In this document: positions 49,790 through 58,263 of the stretch, piece by piece
Position numbering within the stretch: position 1 is the stretch's first letter
Layout: each line of letters opens with the position of its first letter
Source of the DNA: UBA10518 sp022837185
GTDB taxonomy: Bacteria > Desulfobacterota > Desulfobulbia > Desulfobulbales > Desulfobulbaceae
DNA: 64,000 nt
Assembly: GCA_034007705.1 (NCBI GenBank)
Contig: JAVEQK010000003.1
Coordinates: forward strand, 156,070 to 220,069
Reading direction: 5' to 3'
The notes under the pieces: generated by a model
Database searches by the model: none
The model's input: only the letters and a program-made list of their open reading frames with translations
Told to the model about the DNA's origin: nothing
Translations under genes and position numbers: made by a program

Positions 49790-52774
49790 ATGCACAGGCA
49801 GACGGTCCATGGCCGCCGCAACCGGCGGATCATGGAGATTGGCACGCGGTACTGGCAGGCAACCCGGGGCGCCCTTCCCGGGCTCTTTGATCAGCGGAAA
49901 TGGCATGGCCGTCTGCTTGACCGGGTGTTGCAGGACGAGGCGTTCAAAATCGACGCCTTCCGCTTCATCGACGTCCTGCCCGTTCTCCACTCAAGCCAGG
50001 CCGTTGCCTCCCACGTTCGTGAATACCTCCTCGGCCGGGAGCGCGATCTGCCGGTCGCCGTCCGCTCCGCCCTGACCCTGGCCGCCGCCCGGGGCATCAC
50101 TTCCCCCCTGGCGGCCCGAATGATCCGCGCCAGGGTAACGGCAATGGCCCGGCGTTTCATCTGTGAGGCGGACGGGGACAAACCCTTACGGGTTTTTGAG
50201 AAACTGGCCCGGGAAAATCTGACCTTCACCGCCGATATCCTCGGGGAGGCGACGGTCAGTGAGGCCGAGGCGGAACGGCGTCTGCACAAACACCTTGCAC
50301 TCGTTGACAAACTTTCCGCCGCCGCCGAGAAGTGGCCGGAAAACCCGGTTCTGCACCGGTCTCCGGCCGGTCCCCTGCCGCTGGCCAACATCTCGGTGAA
50401 AATTACCGCCTTCGATCCCTACCCCGATGCCGTGGACCATGCCGGCACGGTCGCCCGCCTCAGGGAGCGGCTGCTCCCTCTGCTGCGCCGGGCGAAAGAG
50501 AAAAATGTTTTCATCCATTTTGACCTGGAACAATGGGGAGTCCATGCCATCACCTTTGCCCTGTTCGAGGAAATCGCCCTGGACCCCGACCTGCGTGACT
50601 GGCTCCATATCGGCATGACCGTCCAGTCCTACCTGAAATCCGGCGAGCAGGATTGCGACCGCCTCCTTGCTCTGAGCCGGAAAAGGGGAGTCCCCTTTAC
50701 CGTCCGGCTGGTCAAGGGGGCATACTGGGACCAGGAAGTGGCGCACGCCCGGAGCAGGGGCCTGGTCTGCCCGGTCTACACGGCCAAGGGGCTCACCGAT
50801 GCCAATTTTGAAAATATGACGGTCAAGCTGCTCGACAATCACGACCTGGTAGCCGCCGCTTTTGCCGGCCACAACCTTCGCTCCCTGGTCCATGCCATGG
50901 TGGTGGCCGAGGAAAAGGGGCTGGAGAGGGGCGGTTTCGAACTGCAGATGCTGCACGGCATGGCCGAGCCGCTGCGGCGGGTGCTGGCCGAGGACGGATA
51001 CCGGGTGCGGATTTATGTCCCGGTGGGAGACCTCCTGCCGGGCATGGCGTACCTGGTCCGGCGTCTGCTGGAGACGACTTCGGAAACGGGGTTTCTGCGC
51101 CGCGCCTATCACGGCGGGGCACCCCTCGACACCATGCTTGAACCGCCGCTGCTCGAGCCGGAGCCTCCGGAACCGGGTGGTCTGGTCCGGGGCGATCTTG
51201 ATTCGCCCTTCACCAACACCCCCATTCTTGATTTCTGCGAGCCGCGGGTGCGGGACGATTTCGCCGCCGCCGCCGCCGCCGTCGGCTCCCGCCTGCCCCT
51301 GCAGGTCCCCCTGGTGGTGAACGGCCAATCGGTCATGGGCGAAGACCTCCATTCCCACGCCTCACCCAATGATCCGGATGAGATTGTCTCACTCGTCAGC
51401 CGGGCCTCGACGGCTCAGGCGGAGGAAGCCCTGGAGGTCGCGGCCCGGGCCTTTCCCGCCTGGCAGCGTACCCCGGTGCGCCGGCGGGCCGAACTCCTGG
51501 AAAAACTGGCGGCCCGCCTGGAGGAGGACCGCTGCCGGCTGGCGGCCCTGCAGACCCATGAAGCGGGCAAGCCCTGGCGGGAAGCCGACGCCGATGTGGC
51601 CGAAGGAATCGATTTCTGCCGGTATTACGCCCGGCGCTCCCTCGTCGAGCTTGGACCGGCCCCGCTGGAGAACATGGCGGGCGAGAGAAATGTGCTGCTC
51701 TACGAGGGCCGCGGTCCGACGGTGATCATCGCCCCCTGGAACTTCCCCCTGGCCATTCTCTGCGGCATGACCGCCGCGGCGCTGGTTGCCGGCAACACCG
51801 TGCTCATGAAGCCCTCCTCCGCCGCCGGCGCCACCGCCCATGCCCTGTACGAACATCTGGTGGAGGCGGGTTTTTCTCCGGAGGTGGTCCAGTTTCTCCC
51901 GGGGGCGGGGGAGGGAATCGGCAGTTTCCTCACCGCGCATCCGGCGGTCAGTCAGATTGCCTTTACCGGCTCAAGGGAAGTGGGACTGGCCATCATCGAG
52001 CAGGCGGGGCGGACCCGGCCCGGCCAGGCGGAGATAAAAAGGGTGGTGTGCGAAATGGGGGGCAAGAACGCGATCATCGTCGATGAAGACGCCGATCCGG
52101 ACGAGGCCGTCAAGGGGGTCGTGCAGTCGGCCTTCGGCTATGCCGGGCAGAAATGTTCGGCCTGCTCCCGGCTCATCCTGGTCGGGTCGATATACGAGCC
52201 GTTCATCAACCGCCTGCGCGAAGCCTGTACAAGCCTTCCCGTCGCGCCAGCCGTCGAGCCGGGCTGCAAGCTGGGGCCGGTCATCGACCGGACGGCTTTC
52301 GATCGTCTGCACCGGCTCATCGCCGAACCGCCGGGCGGAGCGGAGCTGCTGTTCAGGGGGGAGGCGCCGGAAACGGGGCTGTTCGTTCCTCCCGTCATTT
52401 TCGCGGTGACCGGGGCGGACAACCCGTTGATGCAGGAGGAATTGTTCGGCCCGGTCCTGGCGGTGATCCGGGCGGCGGATTTCAATGCAGCCCTCAATAT
52501 CGCCAACAGCACCGAGTTTGCCCTGACCGGCGCGGTCTTTTCGAGAAGTCCGGGCAACCTGGCCATGGCCGAAGAGCGGTTCAGGGCCGGCAACCTGTAC
52601 CTCAACCGGGGCTGCACCGGCGCCATGGTCGGCCGCCAGCCGTTCGGCGGATTCGGCATGAGCGGCCTGGGCACCAAGGCCGGCGGACCCGGCTACCTGC
52701 GCAATTTCGCCAATCCGCGGTGCATTGCCGAAAACACCGTCCGCAGCGGTTTCATCCCCGACCTGCAGGTATGA
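49790..52774 (+). CDS. putA: bifunctional proline dehydrogenase / L-glutamate semialdehyde dehydrogenase PutA
   Basis: Oxidises proline to glutamate in two steps: an FAD proline dehydrogenase barrel (about residues 1-460) then an NAD aldehyde dehydrogenase (about 490-990). The first shows FIHFDLEQWGVHA, TVRLVKGAYWDQE and YVPVGDLLPGMAYLVRRLLE; the second shows IIAPWNFPLAIL, FTGSREVGLAI, CEMGGKNAIIV and catalytic Cys789 in GQKCSACSR. About 994 residues, the short PutA form without a DNA-binding domain. ATG 49790 follows AAGGGGGGACAGG; in-frame TTG 49715 is less likely. Its stop overlaps the next start by four bases. Confidence 0.93.
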   Translation: MHRQTVHGRRNRRIMEIGTRYWQATRGALPGLFDQRKWHGRLLDRVLQDEAFKIDAFRFIDVLPVLHSSQAVASHVREYLLGRERDLPVAVRSALTLAAARGITSPLAARMIRARVTAMARRFICEADGDKPLRVFEKLARENLTFTADILGEATVSEAEAERRLHKHLALVDKLSAAAEKWPENPVLHRSPAGPLPLANISVKITAFDPYPDAVDHAGTVARLRERLLPLLRRAKEKNVFIHFDLEQWGVHAITFALFEEIALDPDLRDWLHIGMTVQSYLKSGEQDCDRLLALSRKRGVPFTVRLVKGAYWDQEVAHARSRGLVCPVYTAKGLTDANFENMTVKLLDNHDLVAAAFAGHNLRSLVHAMVVAEEKGLERGGFELQMLHGMAEPLRRVLAEDGYRVRIYVPVGDLLPGMAYLVRRLLETTSETGFLRRAYHGGAPLDTMLEPPLLEPEPPEPGGLVRGDLDSPFTNTPILDFCEPRVRDDFAAAAAAVGSRLPLQVPLVVNGQSVMGEDLHSHASPNDPDEIVSLVSRASTAQAEEALEVAARAFPAWQRTPVRRRAELLEKLAARLEEDRCRLAALQTHEAGKPWREADADVAEGIDFCRYYARRSLVELGPAPLENMAGERNVLLYEGRGPTVIIAPWNFPLAILCGMTAAALVAGNTVLMKPSSAAGATAHALYEHLVEAGFSPEVVQFLPGAGEGIGSFLTAHPAVSQIAFTGSREVGLAIIEQAGRTRPGQAEIKRVVCEMGGKNAIIVDEDADPDEAVKGVVQSAFGYAGQKCSACSRLILVGSIYEPFINRLREACTSLPVAPAVEPGCKLGPVIDRTAFDRLHRLIAEPPGGAELLFRGEAPETGLFVPPVIFAVTGADNPLMQEELFGPVLAVIRAADFNAALNIANSTEFALTGAVFSRSPGNLAMAEERFRAGNLYLNRGCTGAMVGRQPFGGFGMSGLGTKAGGPGYLRNFANPRCIAENTVRSGFIPDLQV

Positions 52775-53253
52775 CAATGGGACGCGGTCATCTGTTTTTC
52801 GCGGCGGCGGTTCTGCTGGCCGTGATTCTGCGTTCCCCATGTCCCGAGGCCTCCGGGGAAGACGGCCCTTCGCTCTATGTCGGCTCCGAGGCCTGCGAAC
52901 CGTGCCATGAAGAGGAATACGAGAGCTTCAGGCAATACGCCAAGAAAAGCAATTCCTACCGCAGCATTGAACGGCTGGAAAAAGGTTTGAGCCCGGAAGA
53001 CCTCCGGAAATGCTACAGTTGTCACACAACCGGCTACGGCAGGCCCGGCGGCTTTATCAGTGTCGAGGCAACACCCGGACTGAAAAACGCCGGCTGCGAG
53101 GTCTGCCATGGCCCGGGAGAGCGGCACGTGCAAACCGGCGGGGCCGGATTCATCAAGAAACGGCTGACCAGGGAAGACTGCGAGGTCTGCCATACCTCGG
53201 AGCGGGTCAGGGCCTTCCGGTACAAGCCCCTCATCCATGGCGGAGGGCACTGA
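52771..53253 (+). CDS. tetraheme c-type cytochrome
   Basis: 160-residue exported protein with a signal peptide (residues 1-28) and four CxxCH heme sites: CEPCH (42-46), CYSCH (81-85), CEVCH (109-113) and CEVCH (137-141). The layout, with a GLKNAGCEVCHGPGERH stretch, resembles cytochrome c554-type proteins. Its ATG overlaps the putA stop; ATG 52777 is an alternative. It is followed one base later by a kinase that has a heme motif in its own sensor domain, so it may feed electrons to or signal through that kinase; that is inference. Confidence 0.88.
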   Translation: MTMGRGHLFFAAAVLLAVILRSPCPEASGEDGPSLYVGSEACEPCHEEEYESFRQYAKKSNSYRSIERLEKGLSPEDLRKCYSCHTTGYGRPGGFISVEATPGLKNAGCEVCHGPGERHVQTGGAGFIKKRLTREDCEVCHTSERVRAFRYKPLIHGGGH

Positions 53254-53254
53254 G

Positions 53255-56200
53255 ATGGATCGCCTGGCCGGTTTTATCCGCAAACATCTTGATCTGAAAA
53301 TCCTGATCGTCCTCACCGCCGGCGTGTCCCTGGTCATGGGGGCGGTGATTGTCCTCAGCGTCAACAACCAGCGCGATCAGATGCTCGAGAGGATGACCGA
53401 ATACGGCCACGAGCTGAAATCCCTCGCCTATGCGGGGATCAGGCATCCCATGTCGGTGGGGGACAGCGCCTCCGTCGAGAAACAGCTGCTCGATATCCGC
53501 GACCAGCTGCACGGAACGGAAATAGTGATCTGCGACTTCAACCAGAGGATAGTCTTCGCCACCCATGCCGACAGGATCAATGGCACGGTATCGCAGTTTC
53601 TCCACAGCAGAGCGGGGGTGGCCGCCCTCGATCAGCTTTTGCGGACGGGTGATCCTGCCCTTGCCCTTCCTTTCGAGGAAGAGGCTCAGGGGCGAAGATA
53701 CCTCGTCACCATCCATAGCATCCTCAATGAACCGGAGTGTCACCACTGCCATGGTGAGAGCCGGAAGGTGCTGGGAGGTCTGCTGACCAGGCATTCCACG
53801 GACAGCACCTATGCCGCCATCGCTTCCCTGCGGAACAGGACCATCGGCATCAGCGCCGTCGGCATCGGGGCCCTTATCCTGCTCATCTATTTCATGCTGG
53901 CCAGGCTGGTTACCAGGCCGGTGACCGAACTGGCCGCCAAGGCCGAACAGCTTGCCGGAGGAGATCTGACGGCGTCGGTCCCGGTCCGGACCACCGACGC
54001 GGTCGGCATCCTCGCCGGCGCTTTCAATGCCATGGTGCTCAGCATCAGGGATCAGATCGAACTGGCCGACAGCCTCAAGGAGGCAATCGCCGATCCCCTG
54101 TTCATTGTCGATCGCGACATGGTCGTCACCTCCATGAACGAGGCATGCGCCCAGCTTACCGGCTACAGCAGGGAGGAGACTGAGGGAAAGCTCACCTGCA
54201 GGGAAATATTTCACAGCGACATCTGCGAAGCCGGCTGCCCGGTGCGGCGCTGTTTCGAGGACGGCCTGCACGTCAAGGGCATCACCACCACGATCCGCAC
54301 CAGAAGCGGCGCGGCGGTGCCCATCATGACCAGCGCCAGCGCCCTGAAAGACGCGGCAGGCAGGATTGTCGGAGCAGTCGAGGTCTGCAAGGACATCACC
54401 ACCGTTCTCGAAGCCGAGCGGCTGCAGTATGTCAGGAGGACGGCCGAACGGGAGGAGGAGCAGCGCCGCTACCTCGAACAAAGGGCCGCGGCCCTCCTGG
54501 ATGTTCTGGCCCAGGCGTCCAAAGGCAATCTCAAGGCGCGGGTTGCATGCTCCGGTCGGCAGGAGCTGATGGACAACCTCGCCCACCATGTCAATCGCAT
54601 GCTGGAGAGCCTGGAAAAGCTCTACGACAAGATCTCCTCGTTCAGCCGGGAACTGGAGCTCGAGGTGGCCAAACGCACCATGATGCTGCGGGAGCGGACT
54701 CTCCTGCTGGAAAAGGCCAATCGCGAACTGCGGGAGCTCGACCGGCTCAAGTCGTCCTTCCTTGCCAACATGTCCCATGAACTGCGGACGCCGATGAATT
54801 CCATCATCGGCTACACCGACCTCCTTCTTGACAGGGTGGACGGCGAGATCAACGAGGAGCAGGAAAAGAGTCTGCAGAAGGTCGCCGCCAATTCCAGGCA
54901 CCTGCTCCAGCTTATCAACGACATCCTCGACATGTCCAAGATCGAATCGGGCAGGATCGAACTGGACCCGCGGGAGACCGACCTGGTCCAGCTGATCGAA
55001 GCAGCAGCCGCCGCGTTCAAGCCGGCCCTGGACAAGAAAAAGCTCACCCTCGCCTTTGACTTCAGTCCGGAGTTGCAGCCGGTGTTTGTCGACGAGGACA
55101 AGACCCGCCAGATTCTGAACAATCTGCTGTCCAATGCGGTGAAATTCACCGACAAGGGTGGGGTCGTCATCCATGCCCGGCCTTGGCGGGCAGGCGTCGG
55201 GCCCGGCGAAGAGCCGCAGTTCATGGAGATCTGCGTGGAGGACACCGGCATCGGCATCAAGCCGGAGGATATGGACAAGCTCTTCGACAAGTTCAGCCAG
55301 ATCGATGTCTCCACCATCCGCCAGTATGAAGGCACCGGCCTCGGGCTCAGCATTGCCAGAGGCCTGGTCGTCCTCCATAAGGGGGTGATCCGGGTGGAAA
55401 GCGAGTTCGGCAAGGGCACCAGGATGTTCTTCACCCTGCCGGTCAGGAAGGAAGTATACGAGAAGCCGGCGAAGCCGGCGATAGACCCCCTGATGGCGGA
55501 AAAGCTGGCCCACTATTTCCACAAGCCGGTGGACGCCTTCCTCGCCGAACCGGTTTACGGGGGCAAGTCCATGCGCTGCTGGGAGTTCACCCACTGCGGC
55601 CAGACAAGCTGTCCCGCCTATGAGTGCGATGAACACCGATGCTGGCTGATCCCGGGCACACACTCCAAAGGGACCGCGGTGGCCGGGAGCCCTGAAAAGG
55701 CCGAATTCTGCAAGGCCTGCGAAGTCGTTGAGCACCTGATTCTCGGGGAGCGGGAAGCGGTTCCCGAACCGCGGGATCCGGCCCGGAAAACGGTGCTCGT
55801 CATTGATGACGATCCCGAAGTGATCGAGCTGATCAGAAAAAATATCGGGACGGATTATAACGTCATCGGCGTATCCAACAGTGAAGAGGCCATGGACAGG
55901 GTCCTTGCGGTCCGGCCGGATATCATCACCCTGGACATCATGATGCCGGGCAGGAACGGCTGGCAGATCCTGCGGGACCTCAAGGAGAACAGCGCAACCC
56001 AGGACATCCCGGTCATCATCCTGTCCATTGTCGATGAGAAGAAAATCGGCTTCAGCCTCGGGGCGACAGAGTACATCGTCAAACCGGTCGACAGGAACAT
56101 CCTGCTGCACAAGCTGAAAAACCTGAAGAAAATAGCCGGGATCAGGAAAGTACTGGTCGTCGATCAGGACAAGGCGACCCGGGACCAGGTCCTGACCGCG

Positions 56201-56521
56201 CTGAGCAGGGCCGGCTGCGAGGCCGCCGTCGCGGCTGACAGCGCTTTCGGGCTGTCCGCCATCGAAAGCGTGCAGCCCGACCTGATCGTCCTCAATCTCT
56301 CCCTGCCGGATGCGGGCTCCGGATTCGAATTCATCGAAAAAGTGAAAACACTGGATAAAACCCGGGGCATTCCTTTCATCCTGATAACGGAAAGGGACAT
56401 GGATCCGGAGGAACGTGCACGGCTGGACGGCGGCATCAGGGCGATTCTCAACAAGGGGCTGCTTTCGGAAGAGGACCTCCTGGCGGAACTCAGGGAAGTC
56501 ATCGGTAAATGGGGAAACTGA
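53255..56521 (+). CDS. heme-c-motif hybrid sensor histidine kinase with two receivers
   Basis: 1088-residue membrane hybrid kinase. TM1 lies at about 14-36, a periplasmic sensor at about 37-190 containing CHHCH (162-166), TM2 at about 193-215, then HAMP and a PAS domain (about 275-395). HisKA has phospho-His508 in SHELRTPMNS, followed by HATPase (DTGIGI and GTGLGLS motifs). A cysteine-rich CWEFTHCGQTSCPAYEC module (about 773-830) precedes receiver 1 (Asp894 in TLDIMMPG) and receiver 2. Receiver 2 has Asn1014 where the phospho-Asp should be. ATG 53255 has GGAGG eight bases upstream. Confidence 0.92.
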   Translation: MDRLAGFIRKHLDLKILIVLTAGVSLVMGAVIVLSVNNQRDQMLERMTEYGHELKSLAYAGIRHPMSVGDSASVEKQLLDIRDQLHGTEIVICDFNQRIVFATHADRINGTVSQFLHSRAGVAALDQLLRTGDPALALPFEEEAQGRRYLVTIHSILNEPECHHCHGESRKVLGGLLTRHSTDSTYAAIASLRNRTIGISAVGIGALILLIYFMLARLVTRPVTELAAKAEQLAGGDLTASVPVRTTDAVGILAGAFNAMVLSIRDQIELADSLKEAIADPLFIVDRDMVVTSMNEACAQLTGYSREETEGKLTCREIFHSDICEAGCPVRRCFEDGLHVKGITTTIRTRSGAAVPIMTSASALKDAAGRIVGAVEVCKDITTVLEAERLQYVRRTAEREEEQRRYLEQRAAALLDVLAQASKGNLKARVACSGRQELMDNLAHHVNRMLESLEKLYDKISSFSRELELEVAKRTMMLRERTLLLEKANRELRELDRLKSSFLANMSHELRTPMNSIIGYTDLLLDRVDGEINEEQEKSLQKVAANSRHLLQLINDILDMSKIESGRIELDPRETDLVQLIEAAAAAFKPALDKKKLTLAFDFSPELQPVFVDEDKTRQILNNLLSNAVKFTDKGGVVIHARPWRAGVGPGEEPQFMEICVEDTGIGIKPEDMDKLFDKFSQIDVSTIRQYEGTGLGLSIARGLVVLHKGVIRVESEFGKGTRMFFTLPVRKEVYEKPAKPAIDPLMAEKLAHYFHKPVDAFLAEPVYGGKSMRCWEFTHCGQTSCPAYECDEHRCWLIPGTHSKGTAVAGSPEKAEFCKACEVVEHLILGEREAVPEPRDPARKTVLVIDDDPEVIELIRKNIGTDYNVIGVSNSEEAMDRVLAVRPDIITLDIMMPGRNGWQILRDLKENSATQDIPVIILSIVDEKKIGFSLGATEYIVKPVDRNILLHKLKNLKKIAGIRKVLVVDQDKATRDQVLTALSRAGCEAAVAADSAFGLSAIESVQPDLIVLNLSLPDAGSGFEFIEKVKTLDKTRGIPFILITERDMDPEERARLDGGIRAILNKGLLSEEDLLAELREVIGKWGN

Positions 56522-56525
56522 ATCA

Positions 56526-56939
56526 ATGGGAGACGACATGGGGCAACCCAAAACAATTCTGGTGGTGGACGACAACAGGGACAGCCGCGAACTGGTGGTG
56601 AAAATCCTGCGGGCGAAAGGGTATCGGCTCTGTGAGGCGGTTGACGGCGAGGAAGCGCTGGCGCAGGTCGCATCCGAGCGCCCGGACCTTATCCTGATGG
56701 ACATTTCGCTGCCCAGGATCGACGGTTACGAAGTGACCCGCCGGCTGAAAAGCAGCAGGGAAACCGCCTCAATCCCGATTATCGCCCTTACCGCCCACGC
56801 CATGAAAGGGGACAGGGAAAAGGCGATTGCCGCGGGCTGCGAGGATTATATTGCCAAACCGATAGACATCCGCGAGTTTCCCGGGCGGATCGCCGTCTTC
56901 CTGCGCAACGGCGGCGACCGGGATCCAGGCCGCCCCTGA
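56526..56939 (+). CDS. single-domain response regulator (CheY-like)
   Basis: 137-residue lone receiver domain: acidic pocket VVDDN, phospho-Asp in LILMDISLPRIDG, Thr in IIALTAHAMKG and Lys in YIAKPID. No output domain, so it acts by protein contact or in a phosphorelay. It lies five bases after the hybrid kinase. ATG 56526 is used; ATG 56538, with GGGAG upstream, is equally good. Confidence 0.92.
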   Translation: MGDDMGQPKTILVVDDNRDSRELVVKILRAKGYRLCEAVDGEEALAQVASERPDLILMDISLPRIDGYEVTRRLKSSRETASIPIIALTAHAMKGDREKAIAAGCEDYIAKPIDIREFPGRIAVFLRNGGDRDPGRP

Positions 56940-56999
56940 GCGGTGCCGCGGCGGGAAAAAGACGGACAGGCCCGAAACAGGCCCCAGGAGCGTGAAAAG

Positions 57000-58073
57000 A
57001 TGGCCAAGGTGATGATTGTCGACGACAACGTCGACACGGTCGAACTGCTGACCAAGCGGTTCCGGGCGGAGGGCTACGAGACCGTTGCCGCCCATGACGG
57101 GGAGGAGGCGCTGCGCCTGGTCGGCGAGTGCACGCCCGATCTCATCATTCTGGACATCATGATGCCGAAAATCGACGGCTACGAAGTGTGCCGCCGTCTC
57201 AAGGAGGATGAGGCAACGCGGCATATTGCCATCCTGATGCTGACCGCCAAGAGCAAGATTCCGGAAAAAGTCAGGGGCCTGGACACCGGAGCGGACAGCT
57301 ACCTGACCAAACCGTTCGACTACAGCGAACTGGCGGCGGCGGTCAGGTCGCTGCTGGCCCGCCGGAACGCCAGCATGCAGCTGGCGCAGAAGGAAAAGCT
57401 GGCCGCCCTCGATCAGATGATGGACGAGGTCTCGCACGAGGTCCGCAACCCGCTGGTGACCATCGGCGGTTTTGCCCGGCGCATAGGCAAAAGCCTGGCC
57501 GAGGATGACCCGAACCGGAAATACATCGACATCATTCTCGCCAATGTCGCCTCCCTGGAAAAGATGGTGACCCAGCTGGTGGCGATGAAGAGCGCGACGG
57601 TGTCCAATCCGCGCCCGGCGGATGTCAATGCAATCGTCCGGCTGGCCCTGTCCGGTTTCGAACAACGGATAAAGGAAGAAAACATCGTCTTGTCGGTCCG
57701 TTTCATGAATGATCCGCCCCGGATTCCCGTCGATCATGACAATCTGGTGACGGCGGTGGCCAATATCATCGAAAATGGTATCGAGGCCATGGAAAGCAGT
57801 CCCCGCAGGGAACTATCCGTCTCCACCGGAATGGAGGATGACCGTTTTGTCATTGCCGTCACCGACACCGGCCGGGGAATTCCGCGCGAGGCGCTGAACA
57901 ATATCTATGACCCGTTTTTTACCTCCAAAATCTATGGTCCGGGTCTCGGGCTGACCTTTGCCCGGAAAACAATCCAGAGCCACGGCGGGTCCATTTCCGT
58001 GCACAGCGAGCCGGACCAGGGGAGCTGTTTCACCGTCCGGCTTCCCCTCAAGGCCGCACTCCCGCAAGCCTGA
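57000..58073 (+). CDS. receiver-histidine kinase (response regulator/sensor kinase)
   Basis: 357-residue soluble protein: N-terminal receiver (phospho-Asp in LIILDIMMPKIDG, Lys in YLTKPFD), then HisKA (SHEVRNPLVTIGGFARR) and HATPase (IENGIEAM, DTGRGIP, GPGLGLTFARKTIQSHGG). No sensor or membrane part, so it receives phosphate or a conformational signal from another protein, probably the upstream hybrid kinase. ATG 57000 follows CAGGAGCG. Last gene of the putA-cytochrome-kinase-receiver run; its downstream target promoter is unknown. Confidence 0.92.
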   Translation: MAKVMIVDDNVDTVELLTKRFRAEGYETVAAHDGEEALRLVGECTPDLIILDIMMPKIDGYEVCRRLKEDEATRHIAILMLTAKSKIPEKVRGLDTGADSYLTKPFDYSELAAAVRSLLARRNASMQLAQKEKLAALDQMMDEVSHEVRNPLVTIGGFARRIGKSLAEDDPNRKYIDIILANVASLEKMVTQLVAMKSATVSNPRPADVNAIVRLALSGFEQRIKEENIVLSVRFMNDPPRIPVDHDNLVTAVANIIENGIEAMESSPRRELSVSTGMEDDRFVIAVTDTGRGIPREALNNIYDPFFTSKIYGPGLGLTFARKTIQSHGGSISVHSEPDQGSCFTVRLPLKAALPQA

Positions 58074-58263
58074 TCCGTTTACCTGCCGTCCGGCAGGAAT
58101 TCACCCCGGAAAGGATCGATTCGTCGCCGGCTTCTTCCCGTTGCAGAAATTTTTTTTAACCAGCCTGTTGACTTCATCTGTTCAATATTATATGGTTGCG
58201 CATCGGTCGCTGCTACATTGTGGCACAACGGCTTATCGGGCCCAACGAAAGGAGTGAGGATTA

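Noticed and set aside
53231..56704. 1157-residue open frame on the minus strand
   Set aside because: It lies fully antisense to the hybrid kinase, whose domains and codon pattern are unmistakable; the antisense product shows no family and arises from high GC third-position bias.
58168..58194. promoter for the rhodanese gene (TTGACT, TATATG)
   Set aside because: The spacer is only 15 bases and alternatives are worse, so I did not list it as a feature.
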